Shown: positions 7,649 through 18,191, counted from the stretch's first letter. The stretch is DNA of 64,000 nt from Acidobacteriales bacterium 59-55 (GCA_001897435.1 MKSV01000007.1:744001-808000); one strand, 5' to 3'. Notes: generated from the letters alone by a model not told the origin. Made by a program: numbers and translations.

Positions 7649-10600
7649 GCGACGCAGAGAAGAGGCCGGCGCCGGAGAGTCTCCCCGAGAAGATTGAAGA
7701 AAAACTTGCCTTGGTGAAGCGCTCCCTCGGTAGCAGGGTGGCGCACATCATCGCATGGATCTTCGCGGGGATCAGCGTACTTCTGCTGCTCCTCGTCGGA
7801 ACGTTTGCATGGTATTCGACTACGGCAGACTTCAATCGGCGTGTGGGGGGGGCAGTCGTCAACCTGCTCGAGAACGCGACCGGGGGGCGGGTGGAGCTGG
7901 GCAAGATCAGCTTCAATATGTGGCATCTTGCAGTCGAAGCCAATGGCCTGGTGATTCATGGACTGGAAGGGCCGGGAGAGGCTCCCTATCTCTCTGCGGA
8001 CAAGATCCAGGCGAGGGTGAAGATTCTCAGCTTCTTCTCGCACGCTGCAGGAACCGGTGTCGCATCGCATATCAGCTTGAGCTACCTGCGCGTCGATCAT
8101 CCCCAGGTGCATCTGATCATCGACAAAGACGGGAAGACGAACCAGCCCGTGCCGAAGCATCCCAGCACAAGTAATAAACCTGTAATCGACACGCTGCTGG
8201 ACCTCAAGGCAGGGCAGGTTGAACTGGCGAACGGCGTATTCCTTTTGAATGATCGCGCCATCCCCTTTGACCTTGCCGCGCGCGATCTCGATGCAGAGGT
8301 TCACTACATTGCATCGAGCGACCGCTACGGCGCTACAGTCGATCTGAAGGATCTTCGGACCAGGATGGGCAAGGAGCCGGAGGCAAACTCCACCCTGCAT
8401 GTCGAAGCCGAGGTAGGACGGAACGCCGCTGAGTTGAAGAAGCTGGTGCTGAACACGGGGACGGCTTCCCGCATCGAAGCCAACGCAAGTCTTCAGGACT
8501 TTGCGCATCCGGAGTGGAAGGCGAGTGTCGAAGGCAAGCTGGAGCTGAAACAGATCGCTGTATTGAGTGGTGTTGACGGCCTGAAGGCGGGCACGGTAGA
8601 CCTCAATCTGAAAGGACACAGTTGCGATATCTCTCCTGCGGTCGCTCAAAAGCGGCCGAAGTTCTGGGAGCGGCTTCATCCCCGGTCCGGCGCGAAGCCG
8701 AGCACCAAGGTGCTGCCGCCCGATCCTGACTGTGTTGCGGGATATCTTCTGGTCGGCTCGGCAAAGATATACAAGGCCGCCTATCGCGACGAGTACGTCC
8801 GTCTGCACGACGTGGACGGCAGCGCCCAGTTGCACATTACGCCGACGGACCTGCTGTTGACGACCATCACCGGCTATTTGCCGGGTGGCGGCAGCGCCTC
8901 CGGCGATCTGCGCATCACGAACTGGCTGGGCGAGGTGCCAAAGGATGCCCCCGAGGCTTCTCCAACGACCAGGGCAGCCGTGACCACGGCGAATACCACC
9001 GCCAAGACAGTTGGCGCGAAGCCTCCGGTAACCGGGAAGGCCGTCCTGCCCACGGTGCAGCCTGCCCACGCTTACCTAGTGGCGAAGATGAACAGAATTC
9101 CGCTCCGCACCATCATGGATGTAACCGCCCCGGAGAACTACGGCGATCTTGGCTTCGACACGGCCGTGAGCGGCCCGGTGAAGATGGAGTGGGGAGGTTC
9201 GGCCAAGGACATTGCCGATACCGTCGTTGCCGATGGGACTCTGACGTTTGCCCCAACCGGGGTGCGGCGCAAGGGCGCCCTATCCAATATTCCAGTGACG
9301 GGACAGGCTCAGGCGCATTACTCCGGGAGCAACGAGACGGTCCAGATTCAGCGCCTGACCTTGCAGACGCCACAGTCGGACATTGATGCCAGCGGAATCC
9401 TTGGAGTCAATATAGGAGACCCGCTCACGGCACTTCGCGTCGATACGACGGTTCGCGATCTGGGCGAGTACAACCAGTTGCTGCTGACTCTCGGCCTGGA
9501 GGGCAATGGGAAGAAAGGCGCGGCCGCAATCCCGGTCGTTCTGCACGGCGCGCTTCAGTTCAATGGAACGGCGCGAGGGCCGATCCTCGATCTTGATGTA
9601 AAGGGCCATCTCGAAGCCGCGAACGTCGAAGCGAAGATCGGTACCACGGACGCGCTGATCGATTCCGTGGTTGCCGATGCCGAGTATTCGCCCAACTCAG
9701 GGCTGATCGTCGCAACCTCGACGATCAAGCGCGGAACGGCAGTGCTGAACGTGACCGGCGCCCTGAAGCCGAGGAAGGCCGCCTCCCATCGCGGTGTCGC
9801 CACCTACCTGTGGGATGGAGGCATGGCCATTGACGCCAATGCGCAACTGGAAAATGGCGAACTGACGAATCTGCTGGAGATCACAGGGCAGCAACAGAAG
9901 ATCCCGGTAACCGGAACGGTTGCGCTGAACGCGCATGTCACGGGAACGCTGAAAGACATGAACGGCAATGGTCATGTCTCACTCCTGAAGGGCATCGCTT
10001 ACGGTGAGCCTTACGACTCTGCCATAGCCAACCTGGAGGTTCATGAGCAGGATATCGAGGCGACCAACGTCGTTCTAAAGCTGCATGGCATGCAGATCGC
10101 CGGCAATGGCGGCTATGACATAGCCAGCGAGCGCCTCCACGGTCATATCGAAGGACAGAATCTGGTCCTGTCCAAATTTCAGACCGTCCAACAGGCAAAC
10201 TCAGGCATCGATGGCGTCTTGAGCATGGTCGCCGACGCGAATGGCACTCTGAAAGAGCCTCAACTAAAGGCGAATGCGAAGCTGTCGAACGTCACCTTGA
10301 AGGGGCAGGCTCTTGGTGAAGCTGTCGCCGAGGCGCATAGCCAGGGCAAGGCGATGTACCTTACCGCCAACTCGACGCTGCTTGGCGCAAAGCTGAATGC
10401 GACCGGGCAGGTGCAGTTGGTCGATAACTACGAGGCCCAGGCAAAGCTGACCATAGCGGGCCTTGACATCGGCAAGCCTCTGGCGATGTTCGGCACGTCG
10501 AATATCAAGGCGCAGTCATCCATCAACGGCGTGGTGACCGTCAATGGACCATTGAAGACTCCGAAGGCACTGAGCGGAGCTGTCGAACTGAACAATGTCG

Positions 10601-12036
10601 ACGTGAAGCTGCAAGGGATTGAGCTAAAGGATGCGGAACCGCTGCGTGCCAGCCTGCGCGATGGGATCGCAACCCTCGACCAGGTTCATATCACCGGACA
10701 GGATACAGACCTGAAGATGAGCGGCACAGCCCAGTTGTTTGGAGCAACCGATCCCAAGGGCGGCAAGCTGAATATGAAGGGAAGCGGTAACGTCAGCATG
10801 GCGTTGCTGCAGAACTTCCATCCCGACATCCTCTCAAGCGGGAAGGTTGAGTTCACCGTCGCCGCGGGTGGGCAGGTGAAGAATCCCTCGCTTACCGGCA
10901 GGGTGAAGTTTGATAACGTGAATCTGGCGATGGACGGGATTCCGAATGGCCTGAACAAGATGAACGGGACGCTCGTCTTCAACGAAGACCGTCTGCAGGT
11001 CGAGAGTCTGACGGCGACTACCGGCGGCGGCCAGTTGAAGATTGGCGGCTACCTCCGTTACCGCAACGGTCTCTACGCCGATCTCACGGCCACCGGCGAC
11101 GCAGTCCGCGTGCGGTTGTATGGGCTGAGCGGGACGGCTACAGCCAAGCTCCGGCTACAGGGCTCGTCAAACAGCGCGCTGCTCAGCGGAAGCATTTTAT
11201 TGACGCGCTTTGGAATCGGTGCCGATGTCGATCTGGCGGCCTTCGCCTCGGCCGGGGGAGTCAGCGCGCCGCCGGACCCCAATGCCTTGTCCAATAAAAT
11301 TCGGCTTGAAGTCCGGGTCACCAGTTCTCCCCAACTCGACTTTCAGAACTCCTACGCGAAACTGGCGGGAACGGTGGACCTGACGATTCGCGGCACGGTG
11401 GCGACGCCCTCCGTGCTGGGACGGATTCAGATCACCGACGGCAATGCGACATTCGCGGGGACAAAATATCAGTTGCAGCGTGGCGACATCTACTTTACCA
11501 ATCCCGTCCGGATCGATCCCATCATCGATGTTGATGCCACCGCTCAGGTCGAGAACTACGACATTACCATCGGCCTGCACGGAACCATGACCAATCTCAA
11601 GCCGACCTATCGCTCCGAGCCGCCGTTGAGCGAGACGGACGTCTTCGCGCTGCTGGCGCTTGGGCGAACCCAGGAAGAGGCGCAGATCTACCAGGAGAAG
11701 CAGGCGCAGGCGGGAACCGATCCGACGACCAGCGCGCTGCTCGGCGGTGCTCTGAACGCGACCGTGAGCAACCGCGTGGAGAAGCTGTTCGGAGTCGGAA
11801 GCGTGAAGATCGACCCCGCGTTCGTGGGCACGCTGGGAAACTCAGCGGCAAGGATTACCGTTCAGCAGCAGCTATCGAAACAGGTCACAGCCACGTTTGC
11901 CACGAACGTGAACAGCTCGGCGCAACAGCTGATGCAGCTTCAATACGACCTGAATCACAATATGTCGATCGTCGTGACCCGCGACGAGTCGGGCGTCTTC
12001 AGCATTGTGTATAAGCTGCGGCAAAGGTATCGTTAG
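7645..12036 (+). CDS. TamB-like translocation/assembly module protein (DUF490)
   Basis: This 1463-residue protein starts at GTG, overlapping the previous stop by four bases. One transmembrane helix near the N-terminus (IIAWIFAGISVLLLLLVGTF) anchors it in the inner membrane; the rest is long, repetitive beta-strand sequence typical of AsmA/TamB bridges. The C-terminal 350 residues carry the DUF490 features (LEVRVTSSPQLDF, GRIQITDGNATFAGTKYQLQ, SETDVFALLALGRTQEE) and end in beta-barrel-like strands. With the upstream Omp85 protein it probably spans the periplasm as a Tam-type complex or lipid conduit. Confidence 0.9.
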   Translation: MSDAEKRPAPESLPEKIEEKLALVKRSLGSRVAHIIAWIFAGISVLLLLLVGTFAWYSTTADFNRRVGGAVVNLLENATGGRVELGKISFNMWHLAVEANGLVIHGLEGPGEAPYLSADKIQARVKILSFFSHAAGTGVASHISLSYLRVDHPQVHLIIDKDGKTNQPVPKHPSTSNKPVIDTLLDLKAGQVELANGVFLLNDRAIPFDLAARDLDAEVHYIASSDRYGATVDLKDLRTRMGKEPEANSTLHVEAEVGRNAAELKKLVLNTGTASRIEANASLQDFAHPEWKASVEGKLELKQIAVLSGVDGLKAGTVDLNLKGHSCDISPAVAQKRPKFWERLHPRSGAKPSTKVLPPDPDCVAGYLLVGSAKIYKAAYRDEYVRLHDVDGSAQLHITPTDLLLTTITGYLPGGGSASGDLRITNWLGEVPKDAPEASPTTRAAVTTANTTAKTVGAKPPVTGKAVLPTVQPAHAYLVAKMNRIPLRTIMDVTAPENYGDLGFDTAVSGPVKMEWGGSAKDIADTVVADGTLTFAPTGVRRKGALSNIPVTGQAQAHYSGSNETVQIQRLTLQTPQSDIDASGILGVNIGDPLTALRVDTTVRDLGEYNQLLLTLGLEGNGKKGAAAIPVVLHGALQFNGTARGPILDLDVKGHLEAANVEAKIGTTDALIDSVVADAEYSPNSGLIVATSTIKRGTAVLNVTGALKPRKAASHRGVATYLWDGGMAIDANAQLENGELTNLLEITGQQQKIPVTGTVALNAHVTGTLKDMNGNGHVSLLKGIAYGEPYDSAIANLEVHEQDIEATNVVLKLHGMQIAGNGGYDIASERLHGHIEGQNLVLSKFQTVQQANSGIDGVLSMVADANGTLKEPQLKANAKLSNVTLKGQALGEAVAEAHSQGKAMYLTANSTLLGAKLNATGQVQLVDNYEAQAKLTIAGLDIGKPLAMFGTSNIKAQSSINGVVTVNGPLKTPKALSGAVELNNVDVKLQGIELKDAEPLRASLRDGIATLDQVHITGQDTDLKMSGTAQLFGATDPKGGKLNMKGSGNVSMALLQNFHPDILSSGKVEFTVAAGGQVKNPSLTGRVKFDNVNLAMDGIPNGLNKMNGTLVFNEDRLQVESLTATTGGGQLKIGGYLRYRNGLYADLTATGDAVRVRLYGLSGTATAKLRLQGSSNSALLSGSILLTRFGIGADVDLAAFASAGGVSAPPDPNALSNKIRLEVRVTSSPQLDFQNSYAKLAGTVDLTIRGTVATPSVLGRIQITDGNATFAGTKYQLQRGDIYFTNPVRIDPIIDVDATAQVENYDITIGLHGTMTNLKPTYRSEPPLSETDVFALLALGRTQEEAQIYQEKQAQAGTDPTTSALLGGALNATVSNRVEKLFGVGSVKIDPAFVGTLGNSAARITVQQQLSKQVTATFATNVNSSAQQLMQLQYDLNHNMSIVVTRDESGVFSIVYKLRQRYR

Positions 12037-12081
12037 ATTCGGTCCGGATAGTTGAGGCGGGTTTGTGGGGAGGGAAGTTCG

Positions 12082-12888
12082 ATGTCAACGATCAAAGACA
12101 TAAAGTTTTTGAGCCTGATCGGGTTATCGTGTGTGCTGATCCTGCTGGTCTTCGGCACACCTGTCAAAGGCGTTGCTCAGAGTCCCTCGGCTGCCGCTGC
12201 CAGCAGCGACAACGACGTGCAGATTCAGGCCGACGTGGCCAAAGCCCTGGATAACAAGAGATTTAAAGATGTCACGAGCTCGGTGCAGGACGGCATCGTC
12301 ACACTGCACGGCACGGTGCGGGTCTACAGCGACAAGCAGGATGCCGACAAGCGGGCGCACCGGCGCAAGAACGTGAAGGGTGTCCAGAACCTGATTGAGG
12401 TTGCCGGCCCGCCGGTCGAAGACGCAACGCTGCGCAACAAGTTATCGGAGAAGCTGGCCTACGACCGCGTTGGCTACGGGACGACGGCCTTCAATGCGCT
12501 GACGATCGGGGTTCAGAATGGCGTCGTCACGCTGGGCGGAACGGCCTATGGGCCAGTCGACCGGGATTCGGCAGTCGGCCTCGTGTCCAACTATCCCGGG
12601 GTTAAGGATGTGGTGGACAACATCAGCGTCGCGCCCGTCTCTCCGATGGATGACCGCATCCGCCTGGCCGAAGCGCGGGCCATCTATGGCGCGGCGCAAC
12701 TGAACAAGTACGCGCTCGATCCGGCGAAGCCTATTCGGATTACCGTCGTCAATGGAAACGTCACTCTCTCGGGTGTAGTCGACAGCCAGGCTGACAAGGA
12801 CATCGCGAATATACAAGCGAGAGGCGTCTCCGGAGTCTTCAAAGTCACCAACAACCTTCAGGTAGCCGGCTCTTCCCAGGAGCGGTAG
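12082..12888 (+). CDS. secreted BON-domain protein (three BON repeats)
   Basis: The start at 12082 is chosen because GGGGAGGGA lies 6-8 bases upstream and the following residues form a signal peptide (FLSLIGLSCVLILLVFGTPVKGVAQ). Three BON domains follow, each with the pattern of a short helix and a VxLxGxV strand (GIVTLHGTVRVYSDKQDAD; GVVTLGGTAYGPVDRDSA; GNVTLSGVVDSQADKD). BON proteins such as OsmY bind membranes or lipids and protect the envelope in stress. The gene follows the tamB-like gene by 45 bases and is followed by a terminator. Confidence 0.88.
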   Translation: MSTIKDIKFLSLIGLSCVLILLVFGTPVKGVAQSPSAAAASSDNDVQIQADVAKALDNKRFKDVTSSVQDGIVTLHGTVRVYSDKQDADKRAHRRKNVKGVQNLIEVAGPPVEDATLRNKLSEKLAYDRVGYGTTAFNALTIGVQNGVVTLGGTAYGPVDRDSAVGLVSNYPGVKDVVDNISVAPVSPMDDRIRLAEARAIYGAAQLNKYALDPAKPIRITVVNGNVTLSGVVDSQADKDIANIQARGVSGVFKVTNNLQVAGSSQER

Positions 12889-12907
12889 CGCGTCTTTTAT
12901 ACGATTC

Positions 12908-12945
12908 GAGGCTGTGCTGTGACCCGGCGCAGCCTCAACTCTTTT
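12908..12945 (+). terminator. rho-independent terminator after the BON-domain gene
   Basis: GAGGCTGTGC (12908-12917) pairs with GCGCAGCCTC (12927-12936) with one G-U pair, followed by a CT-rich tract ending in TTTT. It ends the Omp85/surA-like/tamB-like/BON transcription unit. Confidence 0.65.
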
Positions 12946-12956
12946 ACGATGGTGCT

Positions 12957-13823
12957 ATGACCTCGTTGTGGAAGAGCACTGTCGTCACCCTTGAGATGAT
13001 CAAGTGGGAACACTCGATCTTTGCCCTGCCGTTCGCCCTGACCGGTGCGGTGCTGGCGGCAAATGGCTGGCCTGCGCTGCGGGTGCTGGGCTGGATCATC
13101 GTTTGCATGGTCGCGGCGCGGTCGGCTGCGATGGCCTTCAACCGGCTCGCCGATGCCCGGCTTGACGCGGCAAATCCCCGGACCGCCATGAGGGCACTTC
13201 CGGCCGGTGCCCTGAGTGAAAGATTTGTCGCCGGCTTTGTGGTGGTATCAATCGGCGTCTTTGTGCTTGGGGCGTGGATGCTGAACCCGCTGACTCTCAA
13301 ACTGTCTCCCGTCGCGCTTGCCGTCGTGCTGCTGTACAGCTATATGAAACGAGTGACGCGATGGTCGCATCTGGTGCTGGGACTGGCGCTCGGCATCGCT
13401 CCGGCGGCGGCATGGATTGCAGTAAATGGAAGTTTTGACGTGCGCATCGTGGTGCTGACCGGCGCGGTGCTGCTCTGGGTTGGCGGCTTCGACGTCCTCT
13501 ATGCCTGTCAGGACTTCGAACACGATCGCAAGGTGGGGCTCAACAGCGTGCCGCAGGCCTTTGGGATCGATGCGGCGTTCTGGATCGCCCGAGGAATGCA
13601 TCTGGGCATGTTGTTCCTGCTCGGCTGGCTGATCGTGCTTTTTGGCCTCGGGAAGGTAGCGGTGATCGGAGTCGCGCTGGTCGCTATCCTGCTGCTTTAT
13701 GAGCATTCGATCATCTCGCCGCGAGATATGCGCAGGATGAATGCTGCATTTTTTACCCTCAACGGGATCATCTCGGTGGTCTTTTTCGTCTTTGTCGCGG
13801 CGGATGTTCTCCTCAGGCGATAG
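12957..13823 (+). CDS. ubiA: UbiA-family prenyltransferase
   Basis: This 288-residue integral membrane protein has about eight or nine helices and both aspartate-rich motifs of the UbiA superfamily: NRLADARLD (about residues 61-69), where the first Asp of the classical NDxxDxxxD is shifted, and DFEHDRKVGLNSVP (about 186-199). The family transfers a polyprenyl chain to an aromatic acceptor. Sequence order is closest to 4-hydroxybenzoate polyprenyltransferase (UbiA) or its MqnP-like counterpart in the futalosine menaquinone pathway; acidobacteria use menaquinone, so the MqnP role is more likely. No other quinone genes are nearby. Confidence 0.8.
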   Translation: MTSLWKSTVVTLEMIKWEHSIFALPFALTGAVLAANGWPALRVLGWIIVCMVAARSAAMAFNRLADARLDAANPRTAMRALPAGALSERFVAGFVVVSIGVFVLGAWMLNPLTLKLSPVALAVVLLYSYMKRVTRWSHLVLGLALGIAPAAAWIAVNGSFDVRIVVLTGAVLLWVGGFDVLYACQDFEHDRKVGLNSVPQAFGIDAAFWIARGMHLGMLFLLGWLIVLFGLGKVAVIGVALVAILLLYEHSIISPRDMRRMNAAFFTLNGIISVVFFVFVAADVLLRR

Positions 13824-13832
13824 GGAGCCGCA

Positions 13833-13859
13833 AAAAACCCGCCGGATCGGCGGGTTTTC
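13833..13859. terminator. bidirectional terminator between ubiA and the CsbD gene
   Basis: AAAACCCGCCG and CGGCGGGTTTT form a GC-rich stem with A and T runs on the two flanks, so it works on both strands and separates these convergent genes. Confidence 0.85.
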
Positions 13860-13889
13860 TCGTTGCATATTCGAATTTGCCGGCGACGG

Positions 13890-14243
13890 TTAGTGGACCT
13901 GACGGATATCGTCATGCCCTTCATGTTTGATATAGTCCAGCTTGGCGTTGATCTTGTCCTTGACGTTCTGCGCGGTCGACGTAATCTTTTCGCGGACGTC
14001 ATGGGCCTTGTGTTCGCTGCGCTGCTTCAGTTCCGCGTTTTCAGCGTTGGATCGTGCGCGGGCATCGTCGCTCACTGAAGCCGCTGTATCCTTCGCGTTG
14101 CCCCAGGCTTCTTTCGCGGCGCCTTTTACCTGCTGGGCTGCTCCGGAGTTGGCCAGCTTCTGGTCTCCTACGGCTTCGCCGACCTTCTCTTTCACCTTGC
14201 CGGCAACCTGGTCGAGTTTTCCTGTGACTTTACTCTTGTTCAT
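13890..14243 (-). CDS. CsbD-family stress protein
   Basis: The 117-residue product begins MNKSKVTGKLDQVAGKVKEKVGEAVGD, the CsbD signature, and continues as a highly charged, Ala/Lys/Asp-rich helical stretch with no hydrophobic core. The start at 14243 has GGAG eight bases upstream; a longer reading frame upstream lacks such a site. CsbD proteins are small, general-stress-induced proteins of unknown mechanism. The extended C-terminal half, with LEA-like repeats (KEAWGNAKDTAASV; REKITSTAQNVKDKI), is longer than the usual 60-70 residues. The small membrane protein upstream may be co-regulated. Confidence 0.85.
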   Translation of the reverse strand: MNKSKVTGKLDQVAGKVKEKVGEAVGDQKLANSGAAQQVKGAAKEAWGNAKDTAASVSDDARARSNAENAELKQRSEHKAHDVREKITSTAQNVKDKINAKLDYIKHEGHDDIRQVH

Positions 14244-14405
14244 TCGATGACTCCATTCTTCTTTGTTGGCCGAATCTCTATCGTCGGCGGCTAGAGCGTT
14301 TTTCCTGTAGGTGTATTGCGGGGCCACGCTTTCAATGGGCGTTTTCCCCAATGAAAGCGCTGCTGAATGCCCATCTCGGGATGACCTTCAACAGAAAAAA
14401 CGCGG

Positions 14406-14555
14406 CTAAAGGGCTCGTCTGCCGGACATGAGGTTGAAGATCAGAACGATAATGGCGAGAACCAGAAGGATGTGAATCCAGCCCCCGAGGGTATAGCTGC
14501 TTACCAGACCTACGATCCAGAGGATGAAGAGGATAATGGTGATAGTCCAAAGCAT
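14406..14555 (-). CDS. small membrane protein of the lmo0937/DUF5670 type
   Basis: A 49-residue protein made of two hydrophobic segments (MLWTITIILFILWIVGLVSSYTLGG is the first region, IHILLVLAIIVLIFNLM the second) with a short Arg-rich tail. This is the size and pattern of the lmo0937 family of stress-associated membrane peptides. The start has AGGAGAACGACAA before the ATG, a good ribosome site. It lies 160 bases upstream of the CsbD gene on the same strand, and both are probably stress genes. Confidence 0.8.
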   Translation of the reverse strand: MLWTITIILFILWIVGLVSSYTLGGWIHILLVLAIIVLIFNLMSGRRAL

Positions 14556-14705
14556 TTGTCGTTCTCCTGATGATGTCCTGTAGGTTTGAATTTTTGCCGG
14601 TCGCAATCGTTGCTGCGGCAATTGGCCTTCCTGTTGTAAGTTGCCGTGTGGTACGGCGAGGTTGCCAGAGGGTAATAAAATACGGGTTTGCGGGGGGAAT
14701 CGGAT

Positions 14706-15527
14706 TTGAAGATTGCAATTCAGGGTGAGATGGGATCGAACAGCCACATGGCCGCTCTCGCGATGCTGGGCAAGGTCGAGATCGTTCCGTGTAACGTCTC
14801 GGCCGAAGTGATGGCGAAGGTGCTTTCGAGAGAGGTCGATGGTGCCGTCCTCCCCATCGAGAACAGCCTCCACGGGTCGGTCGCCGAGCACTATGACCTG
14901 CTTCTCGAACTCCCCGTGCGCATCGAGCGTGAGAGCCTGATGCATATTCGCCACAACCTGATCGCCATGCCTGGAGTCCCGATGGAAGACATTCGCCGGG
15001 TGATGTCCCATCCGGTGGCTTTGTCGCAGTGCCGCCATTTTCTGGCTGCTCATCCGGAGTTCGAAGTGGTGTCGTTCTACGACACTGCCGGAAGCGTGAA
15101 GCACCTGATGTCCGCCGGATTACGAGATGTAGGCGGGCTTGCCCCTGAGCTTGCCGCCGCTGAATATGGCGCGGAGGTTCTCATGGCCGGGGTTGAGGAC
15201 CATGCCGAAAATTACACCCGCTTCCACCTCATCCGCCGGGACGATGCTCCGCAGCCGGACGAACTCACGGTGGTTGCCGACAAGATGAGTCTGGCGTTCG
15301 CCATCGAGCACAGGCCGGGGACGCTGGTTGCCGCCCTCGAACGGCTGGCAGCCGCTGGCGTGGATTTGACCAAGATTGAGTCTCGCCCGGTGCCGGGAAG
15401 TCCCTGGGAGTATGTGTTTTACGTGGATATTCGGTTCGATCAGCCCGAAAAGGCCGCGTCCGCCGTGTCTTCGCTGCGCGACCACTGCCGAATGGTCAAA
15501 GTTCTGGGACGCTATCCGGCTGCCTAG
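14706..15527 (+). CDS. pheA: prephenate dehydratase
   Basis: This 273-residue enzyme converts prephenate to phenylpyruvate in phenylalanine synthesis. The catalytic domain shows IAIQGEMGSNSHMAA at the N-terminus, ADGAVLPIENSLHGSV-like sequence (GAVLPIENSLHGSV) and the TRFHLI active-site segment near residue 173; the C-terminal ACT domain has PGTLVAALERLAAAGVDLTKIESRP, with the ESRP motif for phenylalanine feedback. No chorismate mutase domain is fused. The TTG at 14706 is preferred because a GGGGGGA run lies eight bases upstream; a TTG at 14688 is the alternative. Confidence 0.93.
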   Translation: MKIAIQGEMGSNSHMAALAMLGKVEIVPCNVSAEVMAKVLSREVDGAVLPIENSLHGSVAEHYDLLLELPVRIERESLMHIRHNLIAMPGVPMEDIRRVMSHPVALSQCRHFLAAHPEFEVVSFYDTAGSVKHLMSAGLRDVGGLAPELAAAEYGAEVLMAGVEDHAENYTRFHLIRRDDAPQPDELTVVADKMSLAFAIEHRPGTLVAALERLAAAGVDLTKIESRPVPGSPWEYVFYVDIRFDQPEKAASAVSSLRDHCRMVKVLGRYPAA

Positions 15528-15719
15528 TTTTTATATTTATTGCCATACCTATCTCCCGCGGCATCTCAACAATGGGATGGGATGACTTATTGACCGCGCC
15601 TGTTGAGCCGATGACAAAGGCAGGGAGGCGCACGTCCAAAAGATGGGCGATTGGGGCAAGTGCGACCAACCAACATGCTGCCGCATCCAATATGAGAAAA
15701 TCTGATAGAGGTGCACTCA

Positions 15720-18170
15720 ATGCCGAACGACTTCGTTAGTGTAATTCAGCCCAAGGCTGCGAAATCTACTGAAAATAAAGGGGAAGAGGAGAGCAGATCT
15801 CGTCCGCTCCCGGTCCTGCCTGTCCGGGACACGGTTCTGTTCCCGCACGCAGTGCTCCCTCTCACCGTTGGCCGTGAAAGTTCCATCCAGCTGATCCAAT
15901 CCCTTGGCGAAGAGAAGACCATCCTTGTGGTGGCCCAGAGAGATGCGCGCCAGGACGCGCCTCAGAATGCCGATCTCTATGCTATTGGAACCCGTGCCAC
16001 CGTCCACAAAGTCGTGAAGATGCCTAACCAGAGCCTCTTTGTGTTCACCGAGGGCAACGAGCGAGTCCATCTGGGTGAGTTCTCTCAGTTGACCCCCTTC
16101 ATGATGGCCGAATGCGAGACGATCACGGAGATCGAGCCCAAGGTCTCTCCGGAGGCCGAGGCGCTGCTCAGGAACGTCGTCAGCCAGTTCCAGCAGATTG
16201 TGACCTCCTCGCCGACCCTGTCGGACGACCTGCAGACGATTGCCATCAACATCGAAGAGCCGGGCCGTCTGACCGACTTCATCGCTTCTTCCTTGCCATT
16301 TCTGACCACGACGGACAAGCAGGAACTGCTCGAAACCCCGGATATCTCGGCCCGGCTGGAGCGCATCAACAAGCATCTCGCGAAGGAGCTTGAGGTTCAG
16401 CAGCTTCGCAACAAGATCCAGAGCGAGGTTCAGGATTCCGTCCAGCAGTCGCAGCGCGACTACTACCTCCGCGAGCAGATGAAGGCCATCCAGAAGGAGT
16501 TGGGCGACCTCGACGACTCGCAGAAAGATATCGCCGAGCTGAAGGAGAAGATCGAAAACGCCGGAATGCCGGAAGAGGTCAAAAAGGATGCTCTCAAAGA
16601 ACTTGGCCGCCTGAGCCGGATGAATGCCATGGCTGCCGACTACAGCCTGACGCGCAACTACGTCGAGTGGCTCGCCGTCCTGCCCTGGGCGAAGAGCTCC
16701 GGCAGCGAGATCGACATCGCCAAGGCCAAGGAGATCCTCGACACCGATCACTACGGCCTGCAGAAGGTCAAGGATCGTATCCTCGACTACCTCTCCGTTC
16801 GCCGGCTGAAGCCGGACATGAAGGGGCCGATTCTGTGTTTCGTCGGACCTCCGGGCGTGGGCAAGACCTCGCTCGGCCGCAGCATCGCGCGTGCTCTTGG
16901 CCGTAAATTCTCTCGCATCTCGCTTGGCGGCATGCATGACGAGGCAGAGATTCGCGGCCACCGCCGGACCTACATCGGTGCGCTTCCCGGCCAGATCATC
17001 CAGAACCTGAAGCGCGTCGAGACCAACGACCCCGTCTTTATGCTCGACGAGATCGACAAGCTGGGCCGCGACTTCCGTGGTGATCCGGCCAGCGCTCTGC
17101 TGGAGACGCTGGACCCGGAGCAGAACAACACGTTCCGCGACAACTATCTCGATCAGCCGTTTGACCTCTCGAAGGTGCTTTTCATCTGCACGGCGAACCA
17201 GCTCGACACGGTTCCCGCGCCCTTGCTCGACCGCATGGAGATCATCGAACTGACTGGCTATACCGAGGAGGAGAAGGTTAACATCGCTGAGCGCTACCTG
17301 ATTCCGCGTCAGATTAAAGAAAACGGCATCAGCCCCGAGATGGTAGAGTTCCCGACCGATAGTGTGCACTTGATCTCGCGGCACTACACCCGCGAGGCCG
17401 GAGTCCGCAAGCTCGAACAACTTATCGGAACGGTCTGCCGCAAGGTAGCCCGCCGGGTCGCCGAAGGCAAGACGGAGAAGGTGATTATCACCTCGGAGAT
17501 CGTCCACGAGTTCCTTGGCGGCATCAAGGTTCGCGTCGACACGGAGATCGCCGAGCGCACCAAGCGGGCGGGCGTCGCTGTCGGCCTGGCATGGACGGCG
17601 GCAGGCGGTGACGTGCTCTTCATCGAAGCGAACCGGATGAAGGGCAAGGGCGGCTTCACCATCACCGGCCAGATCGGCGACGTGATGAAGGAGAGCATGC
17701 AGGCCGCGCTCACCTGGGTCCGCTCGAACGCTGCGTCGCTCGGCCTCGATGAGGACTTCACCAAGGACACCGACCTGCACATTCACGTGCCTGCGGGAGC
17801 GATCCCCAAGGACGGCCCGTCGGCCGGCGTGACCATGGCAACGGCGCTGGTCAGCCTGTTGACGGACACCCCTGTGCATCCGCTGACGGCGATGACGGGC
17901 GAGATTACGCTCAGCGGCAATGTCCTGCCGGTTGGCGGAATAAAGGAGAAGTTCCTCGCCGCCAAACGTGCCGGTGTTCGCGACGTCATCATGCCGACGG
18001 AGTGCAAGCAGCAGGTGGATGAAGACCTCACGCCCGAGCAAACAGAGGGCGTCACGATCCACTACGCCTCGCACATCGAGGACGTGCTGGCCGTCGCGCT
18101 GCCTCACACGAGGCGCGAGGCAGTCCAGGACGAGCAGGTCCGCGAAGAGGTGCTGCAAGAAGCTGTCTAA
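15720..18170 (+). CDS. lon: ATP-dependent protease Lon
   Basis: The 816-residue protein has the N-terminal substrate-binding domain ([22 protein letters not shown]), a coiled-coil middle, the AAA+ module with Walker [10 protein letters not shown] and Walker B FMLDEIDK, and a C-terminal peptidase domain with the Ser701 (PKDGPSAGV) and Lys744 (GGIKEK) dyad. It degrades misfolded and regulatory proteins in the cytoplasm. ATG 15720 has AGAGG eight bases upstream; the in-frame GTG at 15711 is less likely. The gene is monocistronic, with a strong terminator after it. Confidence 0.97.
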   Translation: MPNDFVSVIQPKAAKSTENKGEEESRSRPLPVLPVRDTVLFPHAVLPLTVGRESSIQLIQSLGEEKTILVVAQRDARQDAPQNADLYAIGTRATVHKVVKMPNQSLFVFTEGNERVHLGEFSQLTPFMMAECETITEIEPKVSPEAEALLRNVVSQFQQIVTSSPTLSDDLQTIAINIEEPGRLTDFIASSLPFLTTTDKQELLETPDISARLERINKHLAKELEVQQLRNKIQSEVQDSVQQSQRDYYLREQMKAIQKELGDLDDSQKDIAELKEKIENAGMPEEVKKDALKELGRLSRMNAMAADYSLTRNYVEWLAVLPWAKSSGSEIDIAKAKEILDTDHYGLQKVKDRILDYLSVRRLKPDMKGPILCFVGPPGVGKTSLGRSIARALGRKFSRISLGGMHDEAEIRGHRRTYIGALPGQIIQNLKRVETNDPVFMLDEIDKLGRDFRGDPASALLETLDPEQNNTFRDNYLDQPFDLSKVLFICTANQLDTVPAPLLDRMEIIELTGYTEEEKVNIAERYLIPRQIKENGISPEMVEFPTDSVHLISRHYTREAGVRKLEQLIGTVCRKVARRVAEGKTEKVIITSEIVHEFLGGIKVRVDTEIAERTKRAGVAVGLAWTAAGGDVLFIEANRMKGKGGFTITGQIGDVMKESMQAALTWVRSNAASLGLDEDFTKDTDLHIHVPAGAIPKDGPSAGVTMATALVSLLTDTPVHPLTAMTGEITLSGNVLPVGGIKEKFLAAKRAGVRDVIMPTECKQQVDEDLTPEQTEGVTIHYASHIEDVLAVALPHTRREAVQDEQVREEVLQEAV

Positions 18171-18191
18171 GCCTTGGCACGAATCAAACTG

